A stretch of 64,000 nucleotides of DNA from Bosea sp. 124. Its GTDB lineage: Bacteria > Pseudomonadota > Alphaproteobacteria > Rhizobiales > Beijerinckiaceae. The notes under the pieces were generated by a model that saw nothing but the letters and a program-made list of their open reading frames with translations, ran no database searches and had not been told where the DNA came from. Shown here piece after piece: positions 49,306 through 59,938 of the stretch. Position 1 is the first letter of the stretch. Each line of letters begins with the position of its first letter. The stretch is from contig NZ_PZZM01000001.1 in NCBI RefSeq assembly GCF_003046175.1, positions 2,559,001 to 2,623,000 of the forward strand. Direction: 5' to 3'. Position numbers and translations under genes: made by a program.

Positions 49306-50205
49306 ATGCCGTCGGGAAGGCGTTTCACGATCGGGCTCGCGGCCTTCGCCGCCCTCGCTTTGTCCGCGCTCGCAGCGGCCGGGGCTTCGCCGGCCGCGTT
49401 CGAACCCGTCGATGGCTGCCCGGTTGAAGGCGGCTGCCGGGTCGAGGGCGGCCATTACCGCATCGTCCTGCCGCAGAAGCCGGCCGGCGCGCGCGCCGGT
49501 GCGATCATGTTCTTCCATGGCTGGCAGGGCTCGGCCGAGGAGGCGATTTCGGATGCCGGCCTGCTCGCGCTGGCCCGTCGCCTCGGTGTTGCGCTGATCG
49601 CGCCGGACGGGATGGGCAAAACCTGGTCCTATCCCGGCTCGCCCGGGCATCATCGCGACGAGTTCGCCTTTGTCGGCCGGGTGCTGGACGATGTCGCGCA
49701 ACGCTTTCCGGTCGACCCCGGCCGCATCATGGCGAGCGGCTTCTCGCAGGGCGGCTCGATGGTCTGGTATCTGGCCTGCCAGATGCCGACGCGTTTTGCC
49801 GGTTTCGTGCCGATCGCCGGCGCCTTCTGGGAGCCATTGCCGCTGGATTGCGCCGGGCCGCGTCCGAAGCTGATCCATGTCCATGGCACGAGCGACATGA
49901 CGGTGCCCCTCGCCGGGCGCGCGCTGCGCTCCGGCTACAGGCAGGGCGACGTGTTCAGGAGCCTCGCCATCCTCGCGCCGAATGGCTGCACCGCGCCCTT
50001 GGCAACGCAGGCGCAGGAGGCCGTATCGCCACCCGGCCTGGCCTGCCGGCTGGCGACAGGCTGTGGCGGCAGCGCCCGCCTCGAACTGTGCCTGCATTCC
50101 GGCGGCCATATCGCGGATCCGGTTTGGATCGAACGCGCCTGGTCTCTCCTGATGGCGCCCGAGGCGGTCCCTGCAACCGCGGGAGTGCGGCTCACGATCC
50201 CGTGA
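49306..50205 (+). CDS. Secreted PHB-depolymerase/LpqC-like esterase
   Basis: 299 residues with a Sec signal peptide (A-A-F-A-A-L-A-L-S-A-L-A-A-A-G-A). Alpha/beta hydrolase: oxyanion region F-F-H-G-W-Q-G, nucleophile elbow G-F-S-Q-G-G-S, acid in H-G-T-S-D, and His in H-S-G-G-H. Several cysteine pairs fit a periplasmic location. Hydrolyses an ester or polyester; substrate unknown. Confidence 0.87.
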   Translation: MPSGRRFTIGLAAFAALALSALAAAGASPAAFEPVDGCPVEGGCRVEGGHYRIVLPQKPAGARAGAIMFFHGWQGSAEEAISDAGLLALARRLGVALIAPDGMGKTWSYPGSPGHHRDEFAFVGRVLDDVAQRFPVDPGRIMASGFSQGGSMVWYLACQMPTRFAGFVPIAGAFWEPLPLDCAGPRPKLIHVHGTSDMTVPLAGRALRSGYRQGDVFRSLAILAPNGCTAPLATQAQEAVSPPGLACRLATGCGGSARLELCLHSGGHIADPVWIERAWSLLMAPEAVPATAGVRLTIP

Positions 50206-50209
50206 CGCT

Positions 50210-50235
50210 GTAACCAAAGCGCGCTGCCGCGCGAT
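50210..50235 (+). promoter_or_regulatory. SigF-type ECF promoter candidate
   Basis: GTAACC-N16-CGAT, one base off the motif before the nrsF-like gene, 44 bp before the ThDP enzyme start codon. Confidence 0.45.
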
Positions 50236-50278
50236 CTCTCCCGCGGGGCTGCAAAAGCGAGACCGCCCGGGAGAAGCC

Positions 50279-51916
50279 ATGCGTCACGACCTGAATGCGC
50301 CGGAAGCCGGCACCACCGATGCCGCCACGGGCGCGGATCTGCTGGCGGCGCGGTTGGCCGCGGCGGGGGCGACCCATGCCTTCGGCATTCCGGGCGGCGA
50401 AGTACTGGCGCTGGTCGACGCGCTGGAGCGCGCCGGCATCCGCTTCCTGCTCGCCAAGCATGAGAACGCCGCCGGCTTCATGGCCGAAGGACTCTGGCAT
50501 GCGACGGGAGCGCTGCCGGTGCTCGTCGCGACGCTCGGTCCCGGCGTCGCCAATGCGGTCACCGTCGTTGCCCATGCGCAGCAGGATCGCGTGCCGCTCA
50601 TCTTCATCACCGGCTGTGTCGATCAGGCGCTGGCCGAGAGCTACACGCATCAGGTCTTCGATCATCAGGCGGTGCTGCGCCCGCTGGTGAAGGCGAGTTT
50701 TCGCGCCGCACCGGGCACTGAAGATCTCGTCATCGAAAAGGCCGTCGCGCTGGCCCTGCGCGGCCGGCCTGGCCCGGTCCATATCGACCTGCCGATTGCC
50801 GTGGCGGAAGCCCGCACGGCAGGGCGGGCGGCTTTGGCGCAGCCGCGGCGACAGGCCGCGCGTCCCGCCGATCTCTCCACCGCGCGCAGCATGATCGCCG
50901 ATGCCCGCAGGCCGCTGGTCATCGCCGGGCTCGACCTCGTCAACCAGGGTGGTGCAGCCGCGCTCGACGCCTTCCTGACGCGGACCGGCGCAGCGCTGCT
51001 GACGACCTACAAGGCCAAGGGCCTCGTGCCCGAGGGCGATCCGCGTGTCATCGGCGGTGTCGGTTTGTCGCCCAAGGCCGATGCCATCGTGAAGCCGCTG
51101 ATCGAGGCGGCCGACCTGATCGTGCTTGCGGGCTACGACCCGATCGAGATGCGCCAGGGCTGGCGCCAGCCCTGGCCGGCGGGCAAGCAGGTCATCGACA
51201 TCGTCGCGGAGGACATGCCGCATGGCATGCATGGCGCGAGCCTGCTGCTTGAAGGCGATGTCGGCGCGATCCTGACCGATCTCTGCGAAGGCCCGACGCC
51301 GAGCGGCCGCTGGCCGGGCGGCGAGCCGGCAGCGGTTCGCGAGAGCTTCCGCGCGGCCTTCGCCGCGCCCTCCGCATGGGGGCCGCATGCGGTGTTCGAG
51401 ACGCTGCGCGAGGCTGCGCCGGCCGGCACGATCGCCACCGCCGATTCGGGCGCCCATCGCATTCTGCTGAGCCAGATCTGGTGCTGCGACGGGCCGCGCC
51501 TGCTGCTGCAATCGACCGGGCTGTGCACGATGGGCTGCGCGCTGCCGCTTGCGACCGGCGCGGCGCTCGGTTCGGGCCGACCGACATTGTGTTTCGTCGG
51601 CGATGCCGGGCTCGAAATGGTGCTCGGCGAACTGGCGACGCTGCGCGATCTCCAGCTCCCTGTCGTCGTAACCGTGCTGGTCGACGAGAGCCTCGGGCTG
51701 ATCGCGCTGAAGCAGCGCCAGCTCGGGCTGAAGCGCGCCGGCGTCGATTTCGGCGCGACCGATTTCGCTGCCGTGGCGCAGGCGCTGGGCGGGCATGGCG
51801 TCGCGATCTCAGACCGCGAGAGCCTGAAGCGCGAGGCGCAGATGGCGTTCGGGCGTGCGGGCTTCACGCTGCTCGCCTGCCGGATCAACGCCTTGGATTA
51901 TGAGGGAGCCTTCTGA
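50279..51916 (+). CDS. Thiamine diphosphate-dependent enzyme (acetolactate synthase-like)
   Basis: 545 residues. N-terminal PYR domain with catalytic glutamate in A-K-H-E-N-A-A-G-F-M-A-E-G, a central domain, and C-terminal PP domain with G-D-A-G-L-E-M-V-L-G-E-L. The usual paired asparagines near the end of the ThDP motif are replaced by V-D-E, so metal binding may differ. Family covers acetolactate synthases, decarboxylases and sulfoacetaldehyde acetyltransferase; substrate cannot be fixed. TGATG overlap with the OpgC-like gene. Confidence 0.85.
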   Translation: MRHDLNAPEAGTTDAATGADLLAARLAAAGATHAFGIPGGEVLALVDALERAGIRFLLAKHENAAGFMAEGLWHATGALPVLVATLGPGVANAVTVVAHAQQDRVPLIFITGCVDQALAESYTHQVFDHQAVLRPLVKASFRAAPGTEDLVIEKAVALALRGRPGPVHIDLPIAVAEARTAGRAALAQPRRQAARPADLSTARSMIADARRPLVIAGLDLVNQGGAAALDAFLTRTGAALLTTYKAKGLVPEGDPRVIGGVGLSPKADAIVKPLIEAADLIVLAGYDPIEMRQGWRQPWPAGKQVIDIVAEDMPHGMHGASLLLEGDVGAILTDLCEGPTPSGRWPGGEPAAVRESFRAAFAAPSAWGPHAVFETLREAAPAGTIATADSGAHRILLSQIWCCDGPRLLLQSTGLCTMGCALPLATGAALGSGRPTLCFVGDAGLEMVLGELATLRDLQLPVVVTVLVDESLGLIALKQRQLGLKRAGVDFGATDFAAVAQALGGHGVAISDRESLKREAQMAFGRAGFTLLACRINALDYEGAF

Positions 51917-53103
51917 TGGCGGAGCTTCACCCGAAGGCCAAGCGACCGCGCGACGAGCGGCTGGATTTCTTCCGTGGCCTGACCATGCTGATCATCTTCG
52001 TGGCGCATCTGCCGGAGAACAGCTGGAACGCCTTCATTCCAGCCCGGTTCGGCTTTTCCTCGGGCGCGGAGCTCTTCGTGTTCTGCTCGGGGATCGCGAG
52101 CGCGCTTGCCTTCGGCAGCGTCTTCGTCCGGCGCGGCCTGTGGCTGGGCACGGCGCGCATCGCCTACCGGATCTGGCAGGTCTACTGGGCGCAGCTCGGT
52201 CTGGTGCTGGCGCTGATCGCGCTCACGGCGCTGCTCGACAAGGTTTTCGGCCTGGCCGAACTCGCTGCGCGCTTCCCACCCCTGCTGAGCGACCCGGAGG
52301 GCGCGCTGCTCGGCCTGGCGACGCTGAGCTGGCAGCCGGATTATCTCGACATCCTGCCGATGTATCTCGTCATTTTGGCGCTGGTGCCGGTGACGATGGC
52401 GCTGCGCCGGATTCATGCCGCCCTGCCGTTCCTGCTGTGCGGGCTGCTCTATGCGCTGGTCTGGATCAGCGATCTCAATCTGACCGGCAATCCCTGGAAC
52501 GGCGCCGGATGGTTCCTCAACCCCTTCGCCTGGCAGTTCATCTTCTTCACCGGCTTCTTCATCGCCATGAAATGGCTGCCGATACCCGCGCTCGGGGACC
52601 GGCGGCTGATGCTCGCCTCCGCCCTGTTCATCGGGCTGAGCGTGCCGCTCTCCTTCTGGGGCATCCTGGAGCATTGGCCGGCGGCGCAGGGGCTGCGCGA
52701 CCTGCTCATCCCCGCCAGCGAGAAGAGCAATCTCCACATCCTCCGGGTGCTGCACTTCCTGGCTCTGGCCTATCTGGTGCTGAGCCTGCTCGAACCCTTC
52801 CGCCAGCGCCTGGACAGCGGCTTCGGCCATCTCCTGATCCTGATCGGCCGGCAAGCCCTCGCGACCTTCCTCGCCAGCGTCGTGCTGGCGCGGCTCGCCG
52901 GCACCGCAGCCGACATGCTCGGGCGCGGCGAGGGGGCGGTCGCCCTGCTCAATCTCGTCGGCTTCACCCTGATCTTGTGCGTCGCGGTCGTCGTCGGCTG
53001 GTTCAAGAGCGCGCCATGGGCCGGCCCGGCGCCGAAGTCCGCGCCGGACAGGCAGGTCGATGCCGGCCTCGGGCTGCCAACACAGGTCCGTGAAGCGAGT
53101 TGA
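51916..53103 (+). CDS. OpgC-domain membrane protein
   Basis: 395 residues, about ten membrane segments, with the opening R-L-D-F-F-R-G-L-T-M-L-I-I-F and H-L-P-x-N-S-W typical of OpgC/acyltransferase-3 relatives. OpgC proteins succinylate osmoregulated periplasmic glucans. Coupled to the ThDP enzyme gene, an unusual partner. Confidence 0.88.
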   Translation: MAELHPKAKRPRDERLDFFRGLTMLIIFVAHLPENSWNAFIPARFGFSSGAELFVFCSGIASALAFGSVFVRRGLWLGTARIAYRIWQVYWAQLGLVLALIALTALLDKVFGLAELAARFPPLLSDPEGALLGLATLSWQPDYLDILPMYLVILALVPVTMALRRIHAALPFLLCGLLYALVWISDLNLTGNPWNGAGWFLNPFAWQFIFFTGFFIAMKWLPIPALGDRRLMLASALFIGLSVPLSFWGILEHWPAAQGLRDLLIPASEKSNLHILRVLHFLALAYLVLSLLEPFRQRLDSGFGHLLILIGRQALATFLASVVLARLAGTAADMLGRGEGAVALLNLVGFTLILCVAVVVGWFKSAPWAGPAPKSAPDRQVDAGLGLPTQVREAS

Positions 53104-53175
53104 TCTCCGTTTGATCGAGCCCGCGCGAACTTCCCTTGTGAGCGTCCGGATCGGGCGCTGGAACGGAGCAGCTCC

Positions 53176-54576
53176 ATGTATCACGACTCGTTGTATCACG
53201 ACCTGTCCGGTGACCGCATCACTGTCGGCAACGACGCCGCGAGGCTGGCCTGGAACGACACGCTGGAAGCGCTGCTGGCCCACGCCGCCGCGACGCCCGA
53301 CCATCTCGCGCGGACCTTCGCGGCCGATCCGGATTTCGCCCTCGCGCACGCCGCCAAGGGGCTGATGCTGTTGTCGCTGGCGCGGCCCGAGCTTCTGGGT
53401 GCGGCGCGCGATGGCCTCAGGCGGGCGCAGGCCAGCATGGCGCAGCGCCCGGTGACGCGGCGCGAGCGCATGGTCGTCGAGGCGCTGGCGCTCTGGCTGG
53501 CGGAGGAGCCGCGCCAGGCAGCCCGGCGGCTGGAGGCAATTCTCGAAGCGCATCCCTTCGACGTGCTCGCGCTCAAGCTCTCCCACGGCATCCGCTTCAT
53601 GCTGGGCGACCAGGCGGAGATGCTGGCGACCTTGCGCCGTGTCGTGCCCGGGTTCGGCGAGGCTCATCCGCTCGCGGGCTACGTCAATGGCTGTTACGCC
53701 TTCGCGCTCGAGGAGCGCGGCTTCTATGCCGAAGCCGAACTGGCCGGCCGCCGTGCCGTGGCCCTGAGCCCGCGCGACGCCTGGGGCCGGCATGCGGTCG
53801 CGCATGTGCTCGAAATGACCGGGCGTGCCGATGAGGGCGTCGCCTGGCTCGGCGATGGCCGCGACTGGCGCCATGCCAATAATCTGCGATTCCACATCGT
53901 CTGGCACCTCGCGCTGTTCCGGTTGGAGCGCGGCGAGACCGCCGAGGTCCTGCGCCTCTATGACGAGGACATCCGTGGCGAGCAGACCGACGATTACCGC
54001 GACATCGCCAATGGTGCCTCGCTGCTGGCCCGGCTCGACTATGCCGGAATCGATGTCGGCACGCGCTGGGAGGAGCTGGCGGCCAAAGCCGAAGGCCGCA
54101 TCCATGACGGGCGCCTGGTCTTCGCCGACTTGCACTATGCCGTCTCGCTGCTTGGCGCCGGCCGGACCGATGGCGCCGAAGCCATCGCCCGGACGCTGGT
54201 CGAGGACGGCCAGACCCATCCCAGCAGCGAGCGGCGCGAGGCGGCACGCAAGGGCGCGCTGGCGGCCTTCGGCCTGATCGCCTTCCATGAGGGCGACCAT
54301 GCCGAAGCGGCTCGCCTGCTCGGGGCGGCGCGCGGCGGGCTGGTCGCTATCGGCGGCAGCCATGCGCAGCGCGACCTGTTCGAGCAGGCCTATATCGAAA
54401 GCCTGATCGGCTGCGGCCATCACGACCTCGCCAACCGGGTGCTGACCGAGCGCATCGCGAGGCGCGGCGGCTCGAACCGTTTCGCCGCCATGCGGCTGGC
54501 CCAGCTGCGCGCCAGCCCTGCCGGCCGCACCGCTGCGCTCGCCATGGCCGCGACGCCGCTGGCCATCGCCCATTGA
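53176..54576 (+). CDS. TTC38-like tetratricopeptide repeat protein
   Basis: 466 residues of helical repeats. The segment R-H-A-V-A-H-V-L-E-M-T-G-R-A-D-E-G-V-A-W-L is characteristic of the TTC38 family. Soluble, cytosolic, no catalytic motif; probably a protein-interaction scaffold of unknown role. Followed after 22 bp by a membrane protein gene. Confidence 0.85.
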   Translation: MYHDSLYHDLSGDRITVGNDAARLAWNDTLEALLAHAAATPDHLARTFAADPDFALAHAAKGLMLLSLARPELLGAARDGLRRAQASMAQRPVTRRERMVVEALALWLAEEPRQAARRLEAILEAHPFDVLALKLSHGIRFMLGDQAEMLATLRRVVPGFGEAHPLAGYVNGCYAFALEERGFYAEAELAGRRAVALSPRDAWGRHAVAHVLEMTGRADEGVAWLGDGRDWRHANNLRFHIVWHLALFRLERGETAEVLRLYDEDIRGEQTDDYRDIANGASLLARLDYAGIDVGTRWEELAAKAEGRIHDGRLVFADLHYAVSLLGAGRTDGAEAIARTLVEDGQTHPSSERREAARKGALAAFGLIAFHEGDHAEAARLLGAARGGLVAIGGSHAQRDLFEQAYIESLIGCGHHDLANRVLTERIARRGGSNRFAAMRLAQLRASPAGRTAALAMAATPLAIAH

Positions 54577-54598
54577 CCCTCGACAAGGACCAGACGCC

Positions 54599-55084
54599 AT
54601 GACCACCGCCACCATGACCGGCACCTTCGCCATCCCCTCCAGCCGTACCGTGATCAACCTCGCGCTCGGCGGCTTTGCCGCGCTCGGCTTCTGGGAGCTG
54701 TTCTCGGCGGTGCCGACCGCCTGGCTCGCGGAGTATCCGCTGGAGCCGCCGGAACTGGTCAAATCGCTGTTTGCGCATCAGCTCGGCCTGACGCTCTCGA
54801 CGCCGGTGGCCAAGCTCCTGCATTTCATGACCGGCTTCCTGTTCTATCCGCTCGGCTATTGGGTGCTGACGCGCGGGGTCAAGAGCTTCGGCATGCCGGC
54901 CGATGGCTGGATCTGGGGCGTGATCACCTATTTCATCGCGCTCGGATTCTTCGCGCCGCTGGCCGGCCAGCATTTCCTGCTCAGCGACGTGCCGCGCCTC
55001 TCCGCCATGAGCCTCGTCGGCCATGCCATCTACGGCTATGTCGCGGCCTATGTCTTCGAAGCGCTCGAAGCGCGCGACGCCTGA
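54599..55084 (+). CDS. Uncharacterised four-helix membrane protein
   Basis: 161 residues with about four membrane segments (L-A-L-G-G-F-A-A-L-G-F-W-E-L-F, L-L-H-F-M-T-G-F-L-F-Y-P-L-G-Y, I-T-Y-F-I-A-L-G-F-F-A, M-S-L-V-G-H-A-I-Y-G-Y). Contains intramembrane His and Tyr that could bind heme or quinone. Family not recognised. Confidence 0.7.
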   Translation: MTTATMTGTFAIPSSRTVINLALGGFAALGFWELFSAVPTAWLAEYPLEPPELVKSLFAHQLGLTLSTPVAKLLHFMTGFLFYPLGYWVLTRGVKSFGMPADGWIWGVITYFIALGFFAPLAGQHFLLSDVPRLSAMSLVGHAIYGYVAAYVFEALEARDA

Positions 55085-55110
55085 TCGGCACGACAGAAGG
55101 GAGTTCCGCC

Positions 55111-55590
55111 ATGTTCGACAGAAGACGCTTCATCGTGCTGGCCGGCGTCGCGGCTGCGCTGTCGCCAGGCCTCACCGTCGTCCGGGCGGATACGGCCAGG
55201 CCGGTCAACACGCTCGGCTCACGCGAGGGCATCGCCATTCGCGGCTATGATCCGGTCGCCTATTTCCACGAGGGCGGGCCGCGCCCCGGGAAGCCGGAGT
55301 TCCAGGTCGCTCATGGCGGTGCCATCTGGCGCTTCGCCAGCGCCGAGCACAGGGCCCTGTTCGTCGCCGACCCGGAGCGCTACATGCCGGCCTTCGGCGG
55401 CTTCTGCGCCTATGGCACCTCGCGCGGCTATCTGGTCAAGATCGAGCCGGAGGCCTGGTCGATCGTCGATGGAAAGCTCTACCTGAACTACGATCTCGGG
55501 GTTCGAAAGACGTGGTCGGGCGATACCAAGACCTACATCGCGCGCGCGGGCACGAACTGGCCGGGCCTGGTCTCGAAGGACATCCGGTAG
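55111..55590 (+). CDS. Secreted YHS-domain protein
   Basis: 159 residues from ATG 55111. Twin-arginine-like signal (D-R-R-R-F-I-V-L-A-G) cleaved near V-V-R-A. YHS core: I-A-I-R-G-Y-D-P-V-A-Y-F, W-R-F-A-S-A-E-H-R-A-L-F and Y-M-P-A-F-G-G-F-C-A-Y-G. YHS domains of this kind bind metal or act in metal handling in the periplasm. Confidence 0.9.
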   Translation: MFDRRRFIVLAGVAAALSPGLTVVRADTARPVNTLGSREGIAIRGYDPVAYFHEGGPRPGKPEFQVAHGGAIWRFASAEHRALFVADPERYMPAFGGFCAYGTSRGYLVKIEPEAWSIVDGKLYLNYDLGVRKTWSGDTKTYIARAGTNWPGLVSKDIR

Positions 55591-55681
55591 GCTGCCCCCG
55601 CGCGAGCCTGTGATGGCCCACAGACATGGGCCGCAGACATGGCCCACAAGACATGGCGGGGGTTGATCGCCGTTTTCGCTG

Positions 55682-56674
55682 TCAGACCCTGAGAACGACC
55701 TTGGCGGCGGAAATCCGGCCCGCATCGATGTCGGCGAAGGCGCTTGCTCCGAGGCCGAGAGGCCGTTCTTCGGTCCAGGAGAGATCGCCGAGCCTCCCTT
55801 CCGCCAGTGCCTGCACGGTCTGCGCGAAATCCGTCGGCGTATAGCAATAGACGCCTGCCAGGGTGATCTCCTGGAGCGTCAGCTTGCGGATGTCGATGCC
55901 GCCCTGGCCGGGCAGCAGACCGACATGGACGATCACACCGCCTGGGCGAGCCATGCGGCAGGCGGCTGCGCGGGTCGCATCCGCCCCGACCGCGTCGATG
56001 ACGAGGTCCGCGCTGCCATCCTCCGGCTCGTCGACCTCCGGTCGATACACCGCGAGCCCCTCTCTCGCGGACAGGGTCTCTCGCCGCAGTGGATTGGTCT
56101 CGCCGACGATCAGATCGCGCGCGCCGAACAGCCTGGCGACGAGCGCTGCGGCGAGCCCGATGGCGCCTCCGCCGAGCACGACGACCCGGCAGGTCGAGAG
56201 CGGCTGATGCAGGCGCTGCATGCCGGTCCGCACGGCATGCCATGAGACGGCGACAGGCTCGGCCAGCGCGGCATGGGCGATCGGCATCGCATCCGGGATC
56301 GGCGTCACGTTGCGGAGCGGAATCCGGACCAGTTCGGCAAAGGCACCAGGGCGCGGCGGCATCGAGATGATCTGGCGCGTGGGCGAGAGATGCCAGCGGC
56401 CCTCGATCGCATAGGGGCAGTCCGGATCGACCACCAGCGGGTTGATGGTCACGCGCTCGCCAGCGCGCGTGCCGGTGACGATCCGTCCGGCCGCCTCGTG
56501 ACCCAGAATCAGCGGCGGTGGACGGCGCGTGTCGAAGCCGTGATAGGCGTGCATGTCGGACCCGCAGATCCCGACCGCCTCGACCCTGACCAGAACCTCG
56601 TCGTCCAACGGCACGGGATCCGGCTCGTCCCGCAATTCGAGGCTGTGGGGGCCGGTGTAGACGAGCGCCTTCAT
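55682..56674 (-). CDS. Zinc-type MDR dehydrogenase lacking structural zinc site
   Basis: 330 residues. Catalytic zinc ligands in G-I-C-G-S-D-M-H and G-H-E-A-A-G, and a Rossmann motif V-L-G-G-G-A-I-G. The usual four-cysteine structural zinc lobe is reduced to a single cysteine (D-P-D-C-P-Y-A-I-E-G). Related to sorbitol/idonate dehydrogenases. Last gene of the HpsN-like operon; known hps clusters carry two further dehydrogenases of this kind (HpsO, HpsP), so a role on a dihydroxy substrate is plausible. Confidence 0.85.
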   Translation of the reverse strand: MKALVYTGPHSLELRDEPDPVPLDDEVLVRVEAVGICGSDMHAYHGFDTRRPPPLILGHEAAGRIVTGTRAGERVTINPLVVDPDCPYAIEGRWHLSPTRQIISMPPRPGAFAELVRIPLRNVTPIPDAMPIAHAALAEPVAVSWHAVRTGMQRLHQPLSTCRVVVLGGGAIGLAAALVARLFGARDLIVGETNPLRRETLSAREGLAVYRPEVDEPEDGSADLVIDAVGADATRAAACRMARPGGVIVHVGLLPGQGGIDIRKLTLQEITLAGVYCYTPTDFAQTVQALAEGRLGDLSWTEERPLGLGASAFADIDAGRISAAKVVLRV

Positions 56675-56687
56675 GCGGCGGAATCCC

Positions 56688-57458
56688 TCATTTCGCGGTG
56701 AACCCGCCATCCACCGTCAGCGTCTGGCCGGTGACATAGGCGGAGGCCGGCGCGGCGAGGAAGACCGTCGCGCCGGCGAGGTCCTCCAACTCGCCATTGC
56801 GGCCGATAGCCGTCTGCGCCGCATTGCGGGCCGAGCGCGCGCTGTCGGCGAACACCGCGGCGGTGAGCGGCGTCGGAAAGAAGCCGGGAGCAATGGCATT
56901 GCAGGTCACGCCCTGTCGCGACCATTCCTCCGCGATCGCGCGGGTCAGTTGCACCACGCCCCCTTTCGCGGCGCCATAGGGCGCGCAGTCGGGAAAGGCG
57001 CGGTAGCTTTGCAACGAGGCGATGTTGATGATGCGGCCATAACCGCGTTGCGCCATGGCCGGCGCGAAGGACTGCGTCAGCAGGAAGGGCGCGCGCAGAT
57101 GCACCGCCATGTGCAGGTCGAACGCCTCCGCCGTGACCTTCATGAAGGGTTGGCGCAGGTTCAGCCCGGCGACGTTGACCAGAATGTCGACATCGCGCCC
57201 CAGTTCTTTGCAGGCTGTGGCCAGCCTCTCGCCCGCGTCCGACGCGGCGAGATCGGCGGGAAGGACGTCGACCTGAAGCCCCTCGGCCTGAAGCCCCTCG
57301 GCCGCTTCGCGCAGGGCATCCTCGCGCCGTGCGACGATGACCAGACGCGCCCCGGCCAGGCCGAGCGCGCGTGCCATGGCGAGGCCGATGCCGCTGTTGC
57401 CACCCGTGACGAGCGCGGTCCGGCCCGTCAGATCGAAGAGAGTGGTCAGACGAAACAT
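56688..57458 (-). CDS. SDR family oxidoreductase
   Basis: 256 residues. T-G-G-N-S-G-I-G-L, N-V-A-G at about 96, catalytic Ser in I-A-S-L-Q-S, and Y-G-A-A-K. Carries a short internal repeat (E-G-L-Q-A-E-G-L-Q). Resembles gluconate 5-dehydrogenase-type SDRs. Two bases after the HpsN-like stop; 13 bp before the MDR gene. Confidence 0.9.
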   Translation of the reverse strand: MFRLTTLFDLTGRTALVTGGNSGIGLAMARALGLAGARLVIVARREDALREAAEGLQAEGLQVDVLPADLAASDAGERLATACKELGRDVDILVNVAGLNLRQPFMKVTAEAFDLHMAVHLRAPFLLTQSFAPAMAQRGYGRIINIASLQSYRAFPDCAPYGAAKGGVVQLTRAIAEEWSRQGVTCNAIAPGFFPTPLTAAVFADSARSARNAAQTAIGRNGELEDLAGATVFLAAPASAYVTGQTLTVDGGFTAK

Positions 57459-57460
57459 GC

Positions 57461-58858
<1,398 letters not shown>

Positions 58859-59908
58859 TCACTTCTTGTCGAATTCGGTGGCGAAGGCCTTCAGCCTGGC
58901 GTCCGCCGCCACGCGCTTGAGGAAATCGTCCGTCAGATAGCTCTTGGCGTCGGGGTTGGACGGAATCGTGCCGACCTCCGTGATGAACTTGCCGATTTCG
59001 GAGAACCAGCCGTCGACGGTCGAGGCCCCCGAGGCCCTCGCCATCAGCTTCATCTGCTCGTCGAGACCGAAGGTCGGCCGCAGCGCGAACTCCTGGTCCA
59101 TCGCTTTGGCCGTCACTTCGAGGCCGCCCTGCTTGTAGAACTCCAGAGCGAGCGTGCGTGCCTCGGCCGGATTGGCCTTGGCCCAAGACCAGCCGCGCAG
59201 GAAGACGGCGAGGAACTTCGCCACGTCGTCAGGCCGCTCCTTGGCGAAATCGGCCCGCACGATCAGGGCGCCGGGCACGATCGCGTCGGCATCAGCTCCC
59301 GAGCAGAGATATTTGGCGTTGGCGCGCTCTTCGAGCGTGTAGGTGTTGGGCGCCCAGACGCCCGCGACATCGCCGTTGTTCGAGGTGACCGCCGTGATGA
59401 TCTGGGCCTGGCCGAGATTGACGAACTGCATGTCGGCCTGCTGCAGCCCGAACTTCGTCAGGCATTTCCGCGCCGCATAATCCACCGTGGAGTTGGTGGT
59501 GAGCAGCAGCTTCTGGCCCTTGAGGAGCTTCGGGTCGGCCTTGATCGCATCGAACTTGTCGCCCCGGACCATCATGGCATTGGTCTTCGACTCGTCGTTG
59601 GTCAGTCCGATCGTCAGGATGTTGAAGCGCACCGCGCCGAGCACCGCCGGCACCGATCCGGTGCCGCCCACATCCCAGGACTTGGCCGCGGATGCCGCGA
59701 TCTGCGGCGCGCCGGCCGGGAAGGTCGAGAAGTTCGGCGTCAGGCCGACATCCTTCCACCAGCCCTTCACCGTCGCGTAGTGGAAGGGCAGCGCCCAGTA
59801 GAGCGAGGGCTGATAGCTGACGCCGATGGCGGTCTGGGCCTGTGCGGGCGATGCGGCGGCGCAAGCCAGCGACGCGGCGAAACCCAATCCTGCAATGATG
59901 CGCTTCAT
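58859..59908 (-). CDS. ABC substrate-binding protein (SsuA/TauA/NMT1 type)
   Basis: 349 residues with a Sec signal peptide (A-A-S-L-A-C-A-A-A-S-P-A-Q-A). NMT1/SsuA fold: V-S-Y-Q-P-S-L-Y-W-A-L-P-F, P-A-G-A-P-Q-I-A-A-S, D-V-G-G-T-G-S and V-W-A-P-N-T-Y-T. Such proteins bind sulfonates, taurine or pyrimidine-like ligands, in keeping with the HpsN-like enzyme. Confidence 0.88.
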   Translation of the reverse strand: MKRIIAGLGFAASLACAAASPAQAQTAIGVSYQPSLYWALPFHYATVKGWWKDVGLTPNFSTFPAGAPQIAASAAKSWDVGGTGSVPAVLGAVRFNILTIGLTNDESKTNAMMVRGDKFDAIKADPKLLKGQKLLLTTNSTVDYAARKCLTKFGLQQADMQFVNLGQAQIITAVTSNNGDVAGVWAPNTYTLEERANAKYLCSGADADAIVPGALIVRADFAKERPDDVAKFLAVFLRGWSWAKANPAEARTLALEFYKQGGLEVTAKAMDQEFALRPTFGLDEQMKLMARASGASTVDGWFSEIGKFITEVGTIPSNPDAKSYLTDDFLKRVAADARLKAFATEFDKK

Positions 59909-59938
59909 GTCTCTCTCCCTGTTGTCGTTAGCCCGGTC

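Noticed and set aside
51898..54762. 954-codon open frame on the minus strand
   Set aside because: It lies wholly opposite the OpgC-like, TTC38-like and membrane protein genes, and is Gln/Arg/Glu/Asp-rich as expected for the mirror frame of high-GC coding DNA.
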